DNA of 64,000 nucleotides from Pomphorhynchus laevis (taxonomy: Eukaryota; Acanthocephala; Palaeacanthocephala; Echinorhynchida; Pomphorhynchidae), in the NCBI GenBank assembly GCA_012934845.2, contig WNNJ02002475.1:111260-175259 (forward strand), given 5' to 3'. Shown here piece after piece: positions 1 through 10,139 of this stretch (its first letter is position 1; every line of letters begins with the position of its first letter). Under the pieces are notes generated by a model. That model did no database searches. It was not told where the DNA came from and saw only the letters and a program-made list of their open reading frames with translations. The position numbers and the translations under genes are program-made.

Positions 1-689
1 GTAGAATGTTTTTCAAAATAAGTAGACTTAATTATCTATTGTATTTTATTAAATACTATTTAATATTCATTAATGTTTATGAAAATCATACTTAAATACA
101 ATGTTCTTACATTATTACAAATACATTATTGCAGGGCTAATGTAGTGGCCGTTATGTCTAAGCCTCTTAGTCAAATTCAGTTTGAAACAAATTTATTTTA
201 TTGGGCCGGGCTTGCTACATTAACAGCAGTGGGATCCGTAGAGGATTGATTTTCGATTATTTTATTGGTTCGGAAAGGTAATAGACGTGCTCTACATATT
301 CGCGTTGTCTTTAATGGTCAAATTCCCGGACAAACACATAGATCGCTTTCGCTTGCACATAAAATGCTTCTTACGTTTCCAAATGTTTTCATCAAAACCT
401 TCACGTCAGTTGTATTCACAGATCGTATCCCGGTCAGAAATTCACTTGCTCTATTCGTATTCCATTCTAGTCGAGATTGTTGAAGTTGAGCTTCCCGCTC
501 CTTTGACGATAGTTTAGTGTCTTTGTTTGAAACTGAGTTAGCTAGCTGGCAAGTATTTAATAAGGGTGTATAGAGTATTAAAAACACATATAGTATATAT
601 GCTGAATATTTACAAATTTACAGTATATATACAATATACAATATATATACAATATAAAAATCAACAAAATATAATAAAAAATAAATTTA
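1..689. other. AT-rich DNA, no gene recognised
   Basis: No conserved domain is visible in any frame. The short open frames around 265-587 overlap each other on both strands and show no motif. The stretch 580-690 is a TATATAC-rich low-complexity run leading into the first Penelope-like repeat. Confidence 0.5.
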
Positions 690-975
690 AACTATTAATT
701 TGAAACGGAATGAGACATTCTGGGGAGGAATAATTATTTTTTTATCTAAATGCCATTCCCAGAAAAAAGAAATTGAATATTTCTTTGATATTTCGTTCGC
801 TAACCGCGGACATTATCAAGAAGTATCTGAAACAATAAAACAAGTTAAGTTACAATGTATGAAAAACAAAATCATTTTGGACATTCAAATTTGGTTCGAG
901 GATCTTTATAGCGACAGCCTCCATAACTAATCGGCGTTTTAAGTTAGGCTCGGAAATCAAAACTGACACATTGTC
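690..975 (-). repeat. Penelope-like element end, left inverted copy
   Basis: Reverse complement of 2683-2965 with only scattered differences. Read on the minus strand it holds the last codons of the GIY-YIG ORF, its stop, an AG-ending pyrimidine tract (a likely 3' splice site), and the start region beginning MSAVSERN. This is what is expected of a PLE pseudo-LTR, in which the end of one copy runs into the start of the next. The two copies face each other around the element body at 850-2619. Confidence 0.8.
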
Positions 976-2619
976 AAAGTCGATGTCATGCCCAGTTTGA
1001 TGAGCATGGTCTGCTAATGTCGACTGCGCTGATGTTGTGAGTGCCTTCTTATGTTCTTTTAATCTAGTTTTTAGAGTACGTCCAGTTTGTCCAATGTATA
1101 TGCTTATACAATCCCTACACCCAATCTTATAGACTACACCCATCTTATCAAAATTAGTTCTTCTTGGTTTTGTGACTAGTGCATCAAGATTATATGTACA
1201 TCGGGTACCATAAAACATTTTTAATGGTAATCCTGACTGGAAAACGAATCTGTTTATTTTATTAAGAATATCCTCACTTAAACTACCCATTGCGGGAATA
1301 TAAAAGCAGTGTTTCAATTTTTGAGGACCAATTAAGTTGGATTGCGCGGAAGTGTGAATGCGTTCTTTTGTTTTCTTAATTATTCTATGTAAGATATCTA
1401 TTGGGTAGCCTAGAGATGTAAATATTCTCAAGACTTTGCTTAATTCGGCGTTTAGATAAATTTCTTTGTTACAAATTCGATACGCTCTTAAACAGAAGCG
1501 ACGAAACACACCTAGTTTTGTTGATGCTGAATGACTGCTGTCCCAAGGAATATACAAGCTAGTTTCTGTAGCTTTTCTGAATACTTTAGTGACGGAGACA
1601 TCAGTGGTCAAAACTTCGCAATCTAGGAATGGTAAAAACTTGTTAGAAGGCCAGGTAATTGTCACTTCTATTCGAGGATTCAATGAATTGAAAATTCTAA
1701 CGAAATCATCTGCTTTATCACGACTTTCTGACCAAATAACAAATATATCATCGATGTAACGATAAAATGCGATAGGTCGTATATCACAACGGCTTATAGC
1801 CTCTTCCTCTAGCTTTTGCATGTACAGGTCAGCCAAGGCGGGGCCGATTGGTGATCCCATAGCTACACCAAAAAGTTGTTTATATAATGCTATCAAAGGA
1901 AAAGTTCGTTGTACATGCTAACTGAAATAATCTCCTACATTTAACTAAATGTTCACTATCTGTCCAAGGGGATCCGAGTTTTGATATCGCAAAGTCAACA
2001 GCATCATCTACTGACACATTAGTAAATAGTGATTTCACATCTAATGTGAAAATTACATACGTTATCTGATTTAAGTCTAATGCTCTCAATTTGTTAACAA
2101 AATCAGTAGTATTTAGCACTTTCGTAGGAATTGACATCACAATAGGTTTTAGCAAACTTGACGAGAACTTACCTACACCATAGTTAAATGCACATTTCAT
2201 TGACACAATAGGACGTAAGGGACAGTCTAGCTTATGGATTTTGGGCAAACCGTACATGTAAGGTACAAGAGGATCGGATGGAAACATTTGGAGATATTTT
2301 ACACAAGTGATCAATTCTTTTGAAGCGAAGTATTTAAGTAGTGTTACCAATTCACGTGCCCACGCTTTTGCCGTATTTCTTAAAGAAGGTTCAAATGTGG
2401 ATGTATTTCCCAAAATAGAAACATCTTTTCACTGTAATCAGATTTATCCAACAACACTACACAATTCCCCTTATCAGCTTTAGTCAGGACTATTTGATCG
2501 TTCTCACGAAGATCTTTTAAAGCGTTCAATTCAGCTCTGGAGATGTTGGAACGAATTGATCTATTCACATTTGTCCTATATATATGATGTCTAAGACCAG
2601 TAAGTTTGTGAACTAACAA
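850..2619 (-). mobile_element. Penelope-like retroelement with GIY-YIG endonuclease (family A), broken
   Basis: Encodes the RT-plus-endonuclease protein of a Penelope-like element, which copies its RNA at nicks made by its own endonuclease. In protein order: the PLE-specific N-terminal RT block (KADKGNCVVLLDKSDY), the LPKIHK and RPIVS blocks, the first catalytic aspartate in FTLDVKSLFTNVSVDDAV, GVAMGSPIGPALADL, the catalytic box FYRYIDDIFVIW, a thumb/linker, then a C-terminal GIY-YIG domain (VVYKIGC, IYIGQTGRTLKTRLKEHKK, a later H-x-x-QTGH and an E). The paired C-x-x-C and H residues fit the zinc-binding insert of Penelope/Neptune-type nucleases. The coding region is spread over three overlapping frames (about two breaks) and lacks the N-terminal third, so it is dead. 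It is flanked by inverted copies of its own end. Assignment to the EN-bearing PLEs is firm; the subclade is not. Confidence 0.9.
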
Positions 2620-2682
2620 TTGTTTATTTTAACAATATGTCAGTGTAACAATATGACAATATAACAATTGTTTATTCGACTT

Positions 2683-2965
2683 TGACAATGTGTCAGTTTC
2701 GATTTCCGAGCCTAACTTAAAACGCCGATTAGTTATGGAGGCTGTCGCTATAAAAATCCTAGAACCAAATTTGAATGTCCAAAATGATTTTGTTTTTCAT
2801 ACATTGTAACTTAACTTGTTTTATTGTTTCAGATACTTCTTGATAATGTCCGCGGTTAGCGAACGAAATATCGAAGAAATATTCAATTTCTTTTTTCTGG
2901 GAATGGCATTTAGATACAAAAATAATTATTCCCCCCAGAATGTCTCATTCCGTTTCAAATTATTT
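2683..2965 (+). repeat. Penelope-like element end, right inverted copy
   Basis: Plus-strand copy of the family A junction: end of the GIY-YIG ORF, stop near 2808, pyrimidine tract plus AG at 2832, and an ATG at 2846 that opens the next ORF. Its mirror image lies at 690-975, so the two make an inverted pair about 1.7 kb apart. Confidence 0.8.
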
Positions 2966-4381
2966 GAAGAAATTTATGGCCGCAATCTGAGACTTTCTCT
3001 GAAGCAATATATTCGCAGTTTACAATTAATTATGATTAGCTATTTGGACATTCGTTTCCTTGATCATTGCTCTCGAAACAATCTGCAGCCCAACTTTGCA
3101 AAATTATCATTTTCTGGGTGTTCAAGAATGACAAACAAAGCTTATCGTATTATAAAAGATGCTGTGCACAGTTTACTCAAATGTGAAATTAGTCACAAGT
3201 ATTGGATTATTCGAAATCAAAAGCTCCGTGTTTCAAAATTTGAGGAGGATCTAAAAGACATTGTTAATGCTGTGGAATGGAATCAGATCCAAGGATTTAT
3301 TCAGAATATTCTTTACAAGCTGTTTATGAACAAGGTATCCAGATTAATGCGTAAGATTACGTTTCTATTGTCAACCACACTTCATCAACTACGAAACACC
3401 TTGCCTAGCGTCGATGTTGTGACTCCCCAACCCATGCCTGTAGTGAATCTAAGTAAACAGAATATTTCTGAAAATCAGTTAAAAATTTTAAGGAAAGGTC
3501 TTAAGTTTGGAATTTGTGGATCATCACCGAAATTTAGTGATTCAATATCGGTTACCACAGAACTAGAGTTACTTAGTCAAAAGGTTGTAGAAAACTTTGT
3601 CTTCATATGCAAAAAGCTTTATTATGATATACTAATGAAAGAGGTTAATTCTAATGATTTAAATGCAAATCCAACATATGAACGTAGTGAGTTGAGTTTT
3701 GAAACAATTATTACAAGTCACTGTTCTATAATGGATAAAAAGGGTATAAAGGTTGAATTAGATAATAAAACTATACCTATATTATATTGGAATCCAAAAT
3801 TACATAAAAATCCAATAAAACCTAGGTTCATATGTAGTGCGTTTAAATGTACATTAAAACCACTTTCTGTCTACATGAATAAAATACTTAAAGTAATTAA
3901 AGCACACTTTAAAAAATATTGTAGGATAATCGAAATTAATACTGGTATAAAACACTATTTCAGTATTAATTCTACAAAAGAATTTTTAGAACAGACAAAA
4001 GGAATAAATTTTCAAAATATAAATACATACGATTTTAGTACGCTTTATACAAATCTAGATTTAGTAGATATTAAAGAAGCGTTAGTAAAATTAATTAATC
4101 TTATATTCGGAAAAAGATATACATATATATGTTATAATAATTATAACGCCTATCTAACAAAAATTAAACCATCAAGCAAATATAAATATATGGATAAAAT
4201 TGAATTAATAGAATCCTTAAATATTTCGATAAATCAAAATTATTTAAAAGTAGGGACATCTATATTTAGACAAGTAAAAGGTGTTCCAATGGGTGGTAAT
4301 AGTAGCCCAATTATAGCTGACTTGTTTTTAAGCTTTATAGAATATGAATTTGTTCATAACTGTGTAAAAACTGAAATCTAA
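2846..4381 (+). CDS. Chimeric Penelope-like ORF: family A N-terminus joined to a Naiad/Chlamys-like RT
   Basis: A single open frame of 511 codons from the ATG at 2846; the frame is also open further upstream, but a likely 3' splice site ends at 2832. The first ~230 residues are the N-terminal region of GIY-YIG PLEs (SERNIEEIF, LSFSGCSRMTNKAYRII, VVNLSKQNISENQLKILRKG). Past about 3540 the codon use becomes more AT-rich and the protein switches to an RT of the other PLE branch: ENFVFICKKLYYDILMKE, LYWNPKLHKNPIKPRFI, KCTLKPLS, YDFSTLYTNLDL, QVKGVPMGGNSSPIIADLF. Family A's own RT in the neighbouring copy is clearly different (YGLPKIHK, GVAMGSPIGP). The join keeps the frame open. The ORF stops before the YIDD box, which lies in the next frame at 4395-4646. 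The GIY-YIG domain that Naiad-type elements carry at their N-terminus is absent. The family halves are recognised from memory, not from a search. Confidence 0.75.
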   Translation: MSAVSERNIEEIFNFFFLGMAFRYKNNYSPQNVSFRFKLFEEIYGRNLRLSLKQYIRSLQLIMISYLDIRFLDHCSRNNLQPNFAKLSFSGCSRMTNKAYRIIKDAVHSLLKCEISHKYWIIRNQKLRVSKFEEDLKDIVNAVEWNQIQGFIQNILYKLFMNKVSRLMRKITFLLSTTLHQLRNTLPSVDVVTPQPMPVVNLSKQNISENQLKILRKGLKFGICGSSPKFSDSISVTTELELLSQKVVENFVFICKKLYYDILMKEVNSNDLNANPTYERSELSFETIITSHCSIMDKKGIKVELDNKTIPILYWNPKLHKNPIKPRFICSAFKCTLKPLSVYMNKILKVIKAHFKKYCRIIEINTGIKHYFSINSTKEFLEQTKGINFQNINTYDFSTLYTNLDLVDIKEALVKLINLIFGKRYTYICYNNYNAYLTKIKPSSKYKYMDKIELIESLNISINQNYLKVGTSIFRQVKGVPMGGNSSPIIADLFLSFIEYEFVHNCVKTEI

Positions 4382-4394
4382 ATTATATAAATAT

Positions 4395-4646
4395 ATGAAA
4401 TATATGTTTCGATACATTGATGATATATGTGTATTTAACTCTAACAATTTTTATTCAATTAGTGAACAAATTTATCCAGAAAGCCTTATTCTTAACAAAA
4501 CCAATATTAATGATAAAGAAGGTGTATATCTAGATATGAATATTAAATTTACATTAACTAAAACTACTATTAATTTATATCGTAAAGATGACATATTAAA
4601 ATTTACAAGAAACATATTCTTGCATGAGCATTTATTTAATTATTAA
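4395..4646 (+). pseudogene. Continuation of Naiad/Chlamys-like PLE RT (YIDD box)
   Basis: Continues the RT of the upstream ORF in another frame: MFRYIDDICVFNS is the catalytic box, followed by IYPESLILNKTN and VYLDMNIKF, the palm-end blocks of this PLE branch. It stops soon after, where the reading frame runs directly into the 3' repeat that starts near 4640. The thumb and anything C-terminal to it are missing. Confidence 0.7.
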
Positions 4647-4730
4647 ATTTTGATTTAGCATTATTATGTTTTGTTTATTTTATAATTATATTAAATACGT
4701 AGACTGACAGTTAGCTGATTTGATTTCTCA
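4635..4730 (+). repeat. 3' tail shared with the 5.76, 57.35 and 58.6 kb repeats
   Basis: About 90 bases ending with the ACGTAGACT ... TTAGCTGATTT motif recur at the right-hand ends of the repeats at 5755-6290, 57345-57845 and 58600-58905. This links those repeats to the Naiad/Chlamys-like PLE as copies of its terminal region. Confidence 0.65.
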
Positions 4731-4984
4731 GAAACTTGAAAACCAATTTTACACCGGTAGAATTTAAATTTATAATAGATAAAAATAGTTGTAAAGTTAA
4801 AATAGATAAAAATCGAGTAAAATCGGTAAATCACTGTTTTACAAATCAGATGAATGTTTTTTACTCCTACCATGTATTTGTTTGAGCAATTACACAACAT
4901 ATGAATCAAAAGCCAAAGAAGTAAATTAACGCATTGGTGATAAGCAATTGTTTGAAAAATTTTCAAGATCTATAATTTGTTATT
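4731..4984. other. AT-rich spacer, nothing recognised
   Basis: No coding or structural signal beyond a short minus-strand open frame (to 4966) without recognisable motifs. Confidence 0.4.
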
Positions 4985-5245
4985 TTTGAATCTAAATGCC
5001 ATTCCCAGAAAAAAGAAATTGAATATTTCTTCGATATTTCGTTCGCTAACCGCGGACATTATCAAGAAGTATGGTAATTTGCTAGAACACTTATAAATTT
5101 TCTTCTGGGAATGTTCAATTCCCAGAAAAAAAATATTTCTTCAATATCAAGAAGAAATATTCAATTTCTTTTTTCAGGGAATGGCATTTAGATTCAAAAA
5201 TAATTATTCCCCCAGAATGTCTCATTCCGTTTCAAACTATAATTT
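4985..5245. repeat. Fold-back of family A Penelope-like terminal repeat
   Basis: Two copies of the family A start region in opposite orientation: the minus-strand copy (4990-5075) and the plus-strand copy (5150-5240) are separated by about 70 bases. Each contains the segment encoding the ERNIEEIFNFF block. It is a short palindromic relic of the same sequence found at 690-975 and 2683-2965. Confidence 0.75.
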
Positions 5246-5754
5246 GTTTTTTTTGTCTGATTTTTTGAATATGATTTAAATATTTGACAAAAATGCTGAT
5301 TGATAACATCCAACAATGAGCTGTAATTTAATAGCCATTCATTTCACTGCAAAAAAAGTTTACAATGTAAGTAATGTGTTTAAGGTTTATTCTTATCGAC
5401 AAGAATACAAATGTCACATTTGTTATTAAGTGAACATTTGCTGTAATAAAAGCGCATTCTTTAAGCAAAAAAGTTTATTAGCACATATCATGCAAAAATA
5501 AAGCGAGCACTAAAGCTCACTTTAACTTTAATGTTGTTGATAGATTATTCATGAGTTTATGATGAAAGTTTCTACTTGCAATGAACATAAATTTATATAT
5601 TTTGTAAAAAACAAGTTAGCAAAGAAATTCATCTGCCAAGTTTTGTTCCAACAACCCAGAGGTTAAACCAATTGATAGAATTGGACTAATTACTTTTTAA
5701 AGCGAAAGGTAAATATGCCAGATCATTTTTAAATTGTTGTTAATAAAATAATCA
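5246..5754. other. AT-rich DNA, nothing recognised
   Basis: No ORF above background, no repeat that I can match elsewhere in the window. Confidence 0.4.
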
Positions 5755-6290
5755 AAATATGTTCAAAATCATTTAAATAATTTAATAGATGCATATTTTA
5801 AACTAGGTTACTATAAAAATACCATCAAGCAGAAAATAGTAAAATATATAAATCAACACAATAATATTCAAAATAAATTTAAAATCATTAGCGGAAAATG
5901 TTTATAGATAAATAATAAATAATATACTTTGTATTATAATAAGGTACACTAAATAATCAAATTTCATCTGAGAAATAAGTCCTTAGCATGTATTGGGCCC
6001 CGCAACTATGTTGGGTAGAGGCATACGCGCCGAAACATAATAACGTAGCAGTTTATCCTGATGACATCTAATCCTTATTCTGATACATCGTCTGTTATTT
6101 ATTAGTCAATTCATAAAAATTGATTTTCATTTTAAATATTAAATTTTGATTTTAACTTGATATAAATTATATAAAATATCATATAATCATCATTTATAAT
6201 TTATAATTATTTATTATTTAATTATTTGAATTTGTTTTGGCATTATTTTTAATTTATTTCGTAGACTCAGTTAGATGTACCTGATTTGTT
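5755..6290 (+). repeat. Naiad/Chlamys-like PLE terminal repeat with hammerhead-like core (copy 1)
   Basis: Matches 57345-57845 along its length, from TCAAAATCATTTAAATAATT at the left to the GTAGACTCAGTTAG tail at the right. The central ~85 bases (5996-6070) hold GGCCCC, a GTAGAGG block, GCGCCGAAAC and CCTGATGA. Compared with the 57 kb copy several arm bases have diverged, so base pairing is weaker here. Confidence 0.65.
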
Positions 6291-7227
6291 AAAAATTAAA
6301 AAATGTATAATAGACATTAGGTTTACTAGTTCATGATCTATTTTTTCTTGTCTAATCAGCTTCAATATCATTACATTCGTTACATGACCAACTAATTTCA
6401 ACAGTTACTACCAGAGTTAAACCGCAGGGGGGGGGGCATTTTTGCTTGACATGCAAATCAAATTTTTTACTCAAGAAATGTAATTTACTTCTTATTACTA
6501 AGTTGAAAAGTCAATTGCAAAATTCTGTATTTTCAATAAAACACAATTTTGACGATCTCTTCGTGAATCATTGTGGTGGACCTATGGCGAAAGCAAAACG
6601 CTAAATGGATTGCCGTTTTCTCAAACAGTGCTTGCAACCCATCAATACAATTTTCTATAACTGGTTACATAATGATACCAATTAATGTCTTTTTAAAGAC
6701 ATCAATAAAACAGCAATGCATGGACGATAAATCACCAATCGTATTTCTGGCTTGGTATACACATTTTTGTTTCAGTAAAGGAAAAACAAACCCTTTCTAC
6801 TACTATTAATGAAATAATTATTTATAACTAAATGTGCTTTCAGCAGACAATTCATAAATCATAACAGTTAGCACAAAGATGGACAAGAAGGGGGAATATA
6901 CGAGAAAAAATAGTTTCTATGAAATAAATACTATTTATAGTTCCTGTAAGTTTTATATTGTAACCAAGTTTCAATAACTACATGTTTATACTTTATTAAT
7001 TAACGGTCAAGTTACTATAACGAAAAATATTAAAAAATACACAGAACATATTGCATGTAAGATCCTGCAGCTGATTTCCAAAAGGTAGTTCTCTGATAAT
7101 GAGAAATAATTGTTTCTAATCCATTTTAATCTTTAATGCGGGAATAAATGAAGAATTGAAAAATATTTTTTTAAGATGATTGGGGTTGAGTAACGCATAA
7201 ATATAACAATTAAGTTCATTTATATTG
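6291..7227. other. AT-rich DNA with a poly-G run, no gene
   Basis: Contains an uninterrupted run of about ten Gs near 6427, unusual in such AT-rich sequence. The 78-codon open frame at 6573-6809 has no recognisable motif and is probably chance. Confidence 0.4.
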
Positions 7228-7466
7228 CTTTCTGGATCATCCTAATTTTATTCGGAAGAGATTTAATTGCTGTCGTTGCTTGCTTTCTCACCGGATCCAT
7301 AAGATCATACATTTTTATAATTTGATAGTATGATTTGTTAGACTGCTTCGGGAATCAATAAACTTCAGTTTTTTAATCGTAGATGCTGTAAAAACCGGAG
7401 TTCGATTACATGCAGTGTAGACTTCCGTATCACTCCTAGACTACTTTAGTGTAGACTACTTTATCA

Positions 7467-7545
7467 CTTTTAGACGAGCTGATGGTAGCCGGCAGCACTC
7501 ATCAGTAGGGTGAACTACCATCAGTCGTTTCGGCTGCCTTGTGAT
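7467..7545 (-). ncRNA. Hammerhead-like motif, strand-order permuted
   Basis: Minus strand, in order: GGCAGC, C, GAAA, then arm CGACTGATGGTAG, then CTGATGA, G, T, GCTGCC, then arm CTACCATCAG, C, TCG, and the GTC triplet. GGCAGC pairs with GCTGCC, and the second arm pairs over 10 bp plus 3 bp. The three conserved hammerhead elements are present, but GAAA precedes CTGATGA. Whether this can cleave, alone or in a multimer, is unknown. Confidence 0.4.
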
Positions 7546-8096
7546 ATATTAAATAGGCATATCTGAGAATTTGCTTACATTGTAGCATGGTCATAGCTCT
7601 TTAAATTAACCACGTGGTATCCAGATCATTTAGATTTATTCGGTAGGACGTATCATTGCTATCGTTGCTTGTTTTCTCACAGGATCCTTTAGAGGATATA
7701 TTTTATAATATGATAGTATAATGAGTAAGACTGTGCTCCAGAAGCCTATAAGCTTCAGTTTTTTAATCATGGATGTTGCCTAAAACTAGTATACAAGTAA
7801 GCAAATTCTCAAAAATGCCTTTTAAATTTATAACAAATCAGCTGAAATAACTGATGGTAGTTCACTCTACTGATGAGTACTGGCGACTACCATACCTCGT
7901 CTAGGGGGAGATAAATAAGTATGATCTGCATGTCGTAATGGATTCCGGATTTGGCAGCGTCTACGGTTGTATATATGCTCTGTTCTACTATTTGCTAACT
8001 TATATGCTAGCAAATATGTTGCGGAATAGACTGTTTATAATTCTTAATTGTGTTGCTCAATTCGATTAATTAAATCATGACTTTCATGTACCATTG

Positions 8097-8190
8097 CACT
8101 TCTAGACGACCACTTCAGCATCGAAATGATGAGTACCCGGCAACACTCATCAGTAGAATGAGGTACACACTGGTCGTTTCGGTTGCCTGT
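8097..8190 (-). ncRNA. Hammerhead-like motif, strand-order permuted (second array copy)
   Basis: As at 7467-7545, but the first arm pair is GGCAAC with GTTGCC: a compensatory G-C to A-T change. ACGACCA pairs with TGGTCGT next to GTC, and CATTCTA before CTGATGA pairs with TAGAAGTG after GTC if one base bulges. A third, weaker copy lies at 8478-8570. Confidence 0.4.
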
Positions 8191-9130
8191 GTGACATTGT
8201 GAATAAAGACGTTTCCGACACTTTGCTTAATTGACTTAGGCTTACGCTCTTTACCAGATCGAATTGCTGTGCGGACCATCCTTAAACATTAGGCAGAGGT
8301 TGACGATGAATTGTCGTTGCACTCGTTGGATCCTTAATTAATACGGTATGTATACTGGTAGTACACAGATGTGCTGAATAAACAACGGTTCAGGATTTCT
8401 TACGAAATTCAGCATTTATATAAAATGGTGTTGCTTGATAGACTGGACTTCGATTCACGACTTTAGTCGTCATGTCACTTCTAGACGATCACTTTAGCAT
8501 CGAAATGATGAGTACCCGGCAACACTCATCAGTCGAATGATATCCCTACTGGGCGTTTCGGTTGCTCGTGTTACATTGTGAATGAAGCTGTTTCCGACAC
8601 TGCTTAATTGACTAAGGCCTGCGCTCTTTATCAGATCAAATTGATGTGCGGACCACCCTTTAACACTAGGCAGATGTTGTTGATGTATTGTTTTTGCACT
8701 CGTTAGATCCTTAATGGATACGTCATGTATAATAGTAGTGCACGGATGTGCTGAGTAGACAACGGTCCAGGATTTCTTACGAAATACGGCATTTATACTA
8801 AATGGTGTTGCTTGGTAGAATGTACTTTGAATAACGACTTTCAAATATCATGTCACTTTAAGACGACCACTTTAGCACCGGAGGACGGACTACCGCAACA
8901 CTTTTCAGTAGAATAAAGTACCCACTAGTCGTTTAAGTTGCCTGTGACATTGTGCATGAATGCGTTTCCGACACTTTGCTTCATTGACTGAGGATTGAGC
9001 TCTTCACCAGATCGAGCAACATCTGCTTACTGTTTAATGATTGTCTGCACAGCAATTCGATATGGTAAAGAGTGCAAGCCTCAGTCAATTAAGCAAAGTG
9101 TCGGAAACGCCTTCATTCACAATAATTATA

Positions 9131-10139
9131 GCATATTCGTAATTCGCCTTAATTCGTAATAATTATAACATGTATTTATCTTTCCAAATTTAAGGTTCTA
9201 ACTTTTCTTCATATCAGTAAAATCTAAATTTTGATAAAGCGTAAAAAATCGTAGGTTTTTATATTTTGAAAATTAAGTTACATTTTGATTATATTAATTA
9301 AAAAATTAAATTATATTTTGAAAATTATATTTTTAATATTAATAGTTTCGCAATTACATTATGTTTGTTGAATGTTTCAAAAATCATATTTACAAATCAC
9401 ATCGAATTTTCAATTATAATTACAAATTTTTAATCCTAATGACGGTAACAGTTTATATATTATTTTAGGAATATATTTACTTAAATCTGATAATATTATT
9501 TCTTTACTTTTTTTATTATTTAAAATTCTAACTATATGTATGTTATCCATACATTTATTAATGAAGTTTGTGATTAATGTATACTTTTTTCATGTTATTA
9601 TTAACATTAATTGTTCGATTAGAGTATTTTATATTACAATAATTGTTTATTATACAACTTAATCTATCATAAGCGTTAATTAATCTTTGATTTATTGTAC
9701 ACATGATTTATTTAGAAAAACTTCTTACGTAAAGATTTTTTATTAATGCTTTTTTGCGTATGTAGACAGAGTTATTATTAGCTTTATCAATATTTGTTAT
9801 TGCCATAACACAATTAAACAAAGAAAGTTTTTACTGCATCCACAACAACACTTAATGTCACAAAATGCGTTACTTATAGTCAATTGTTAGGACGCCACTC
9901 AACGTGTGTTTAGTGATGGCGGTTGGTCACTGTTTGCGGTTAGGTTGCATGAGCTATTGCCCATTGATTGTGCCGCCGCTGCTGCCACATTTATTATGTA
10001 GATCATTTAGTTTAGTAAATCCTGTATACATATCTTTATTAATTTTATCTTTCATTTTACAATTATTTGTTAATTTCGTTTTCTTTTTAATTTCATCAAA
10101 TATATAACTTTTCCAAATGTTAATCTTAGATGCATTTAA
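9131..10139. other. AT-rich DNA, no gene recognised
   Basis: Mostly A/T runs. The small plus-strand frame at 9904-10107 is hydrophobic and low in complexity, and is probably chance. Confidence 0.4.

Larger units (their letters stand above)
7228..9130. repeat. Tandem and fold-back repeat array with hammerhead-like pieces
   Basis: Diverged copies of one unit. Three copies with a ~378-base step begin near 8096, 8476 and 8853 (each with CACTTyTAGACGA, GGATCC and GTGTGACATTGTG-like blocks). Older copies lie at 7228-7490 and 7530-7760, and an inverted partial copy at 7780-7920. The array ends in a fold-back: 9040-9125 is the reverse complement of 8197-8275. On the minus strand each unit carries GGCAAC-C, GAAAC, CTGATGA, GTTGCC in that order, with complementary arms around them. 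The ORF at 8494-8844 is repeat sequence read in one frame and is not a gene. Confidence 0.8.

Noticed and set aside
6573-6809. 78-codon ORF
   Set aside because: No motif, splice signal or relative; expected by chance.
8494-8844. 116-codon minus-strand ORF
   Set aside because: It lies entirely within one unit of the tandem array, and the neighbouring units are not open in the same frame.
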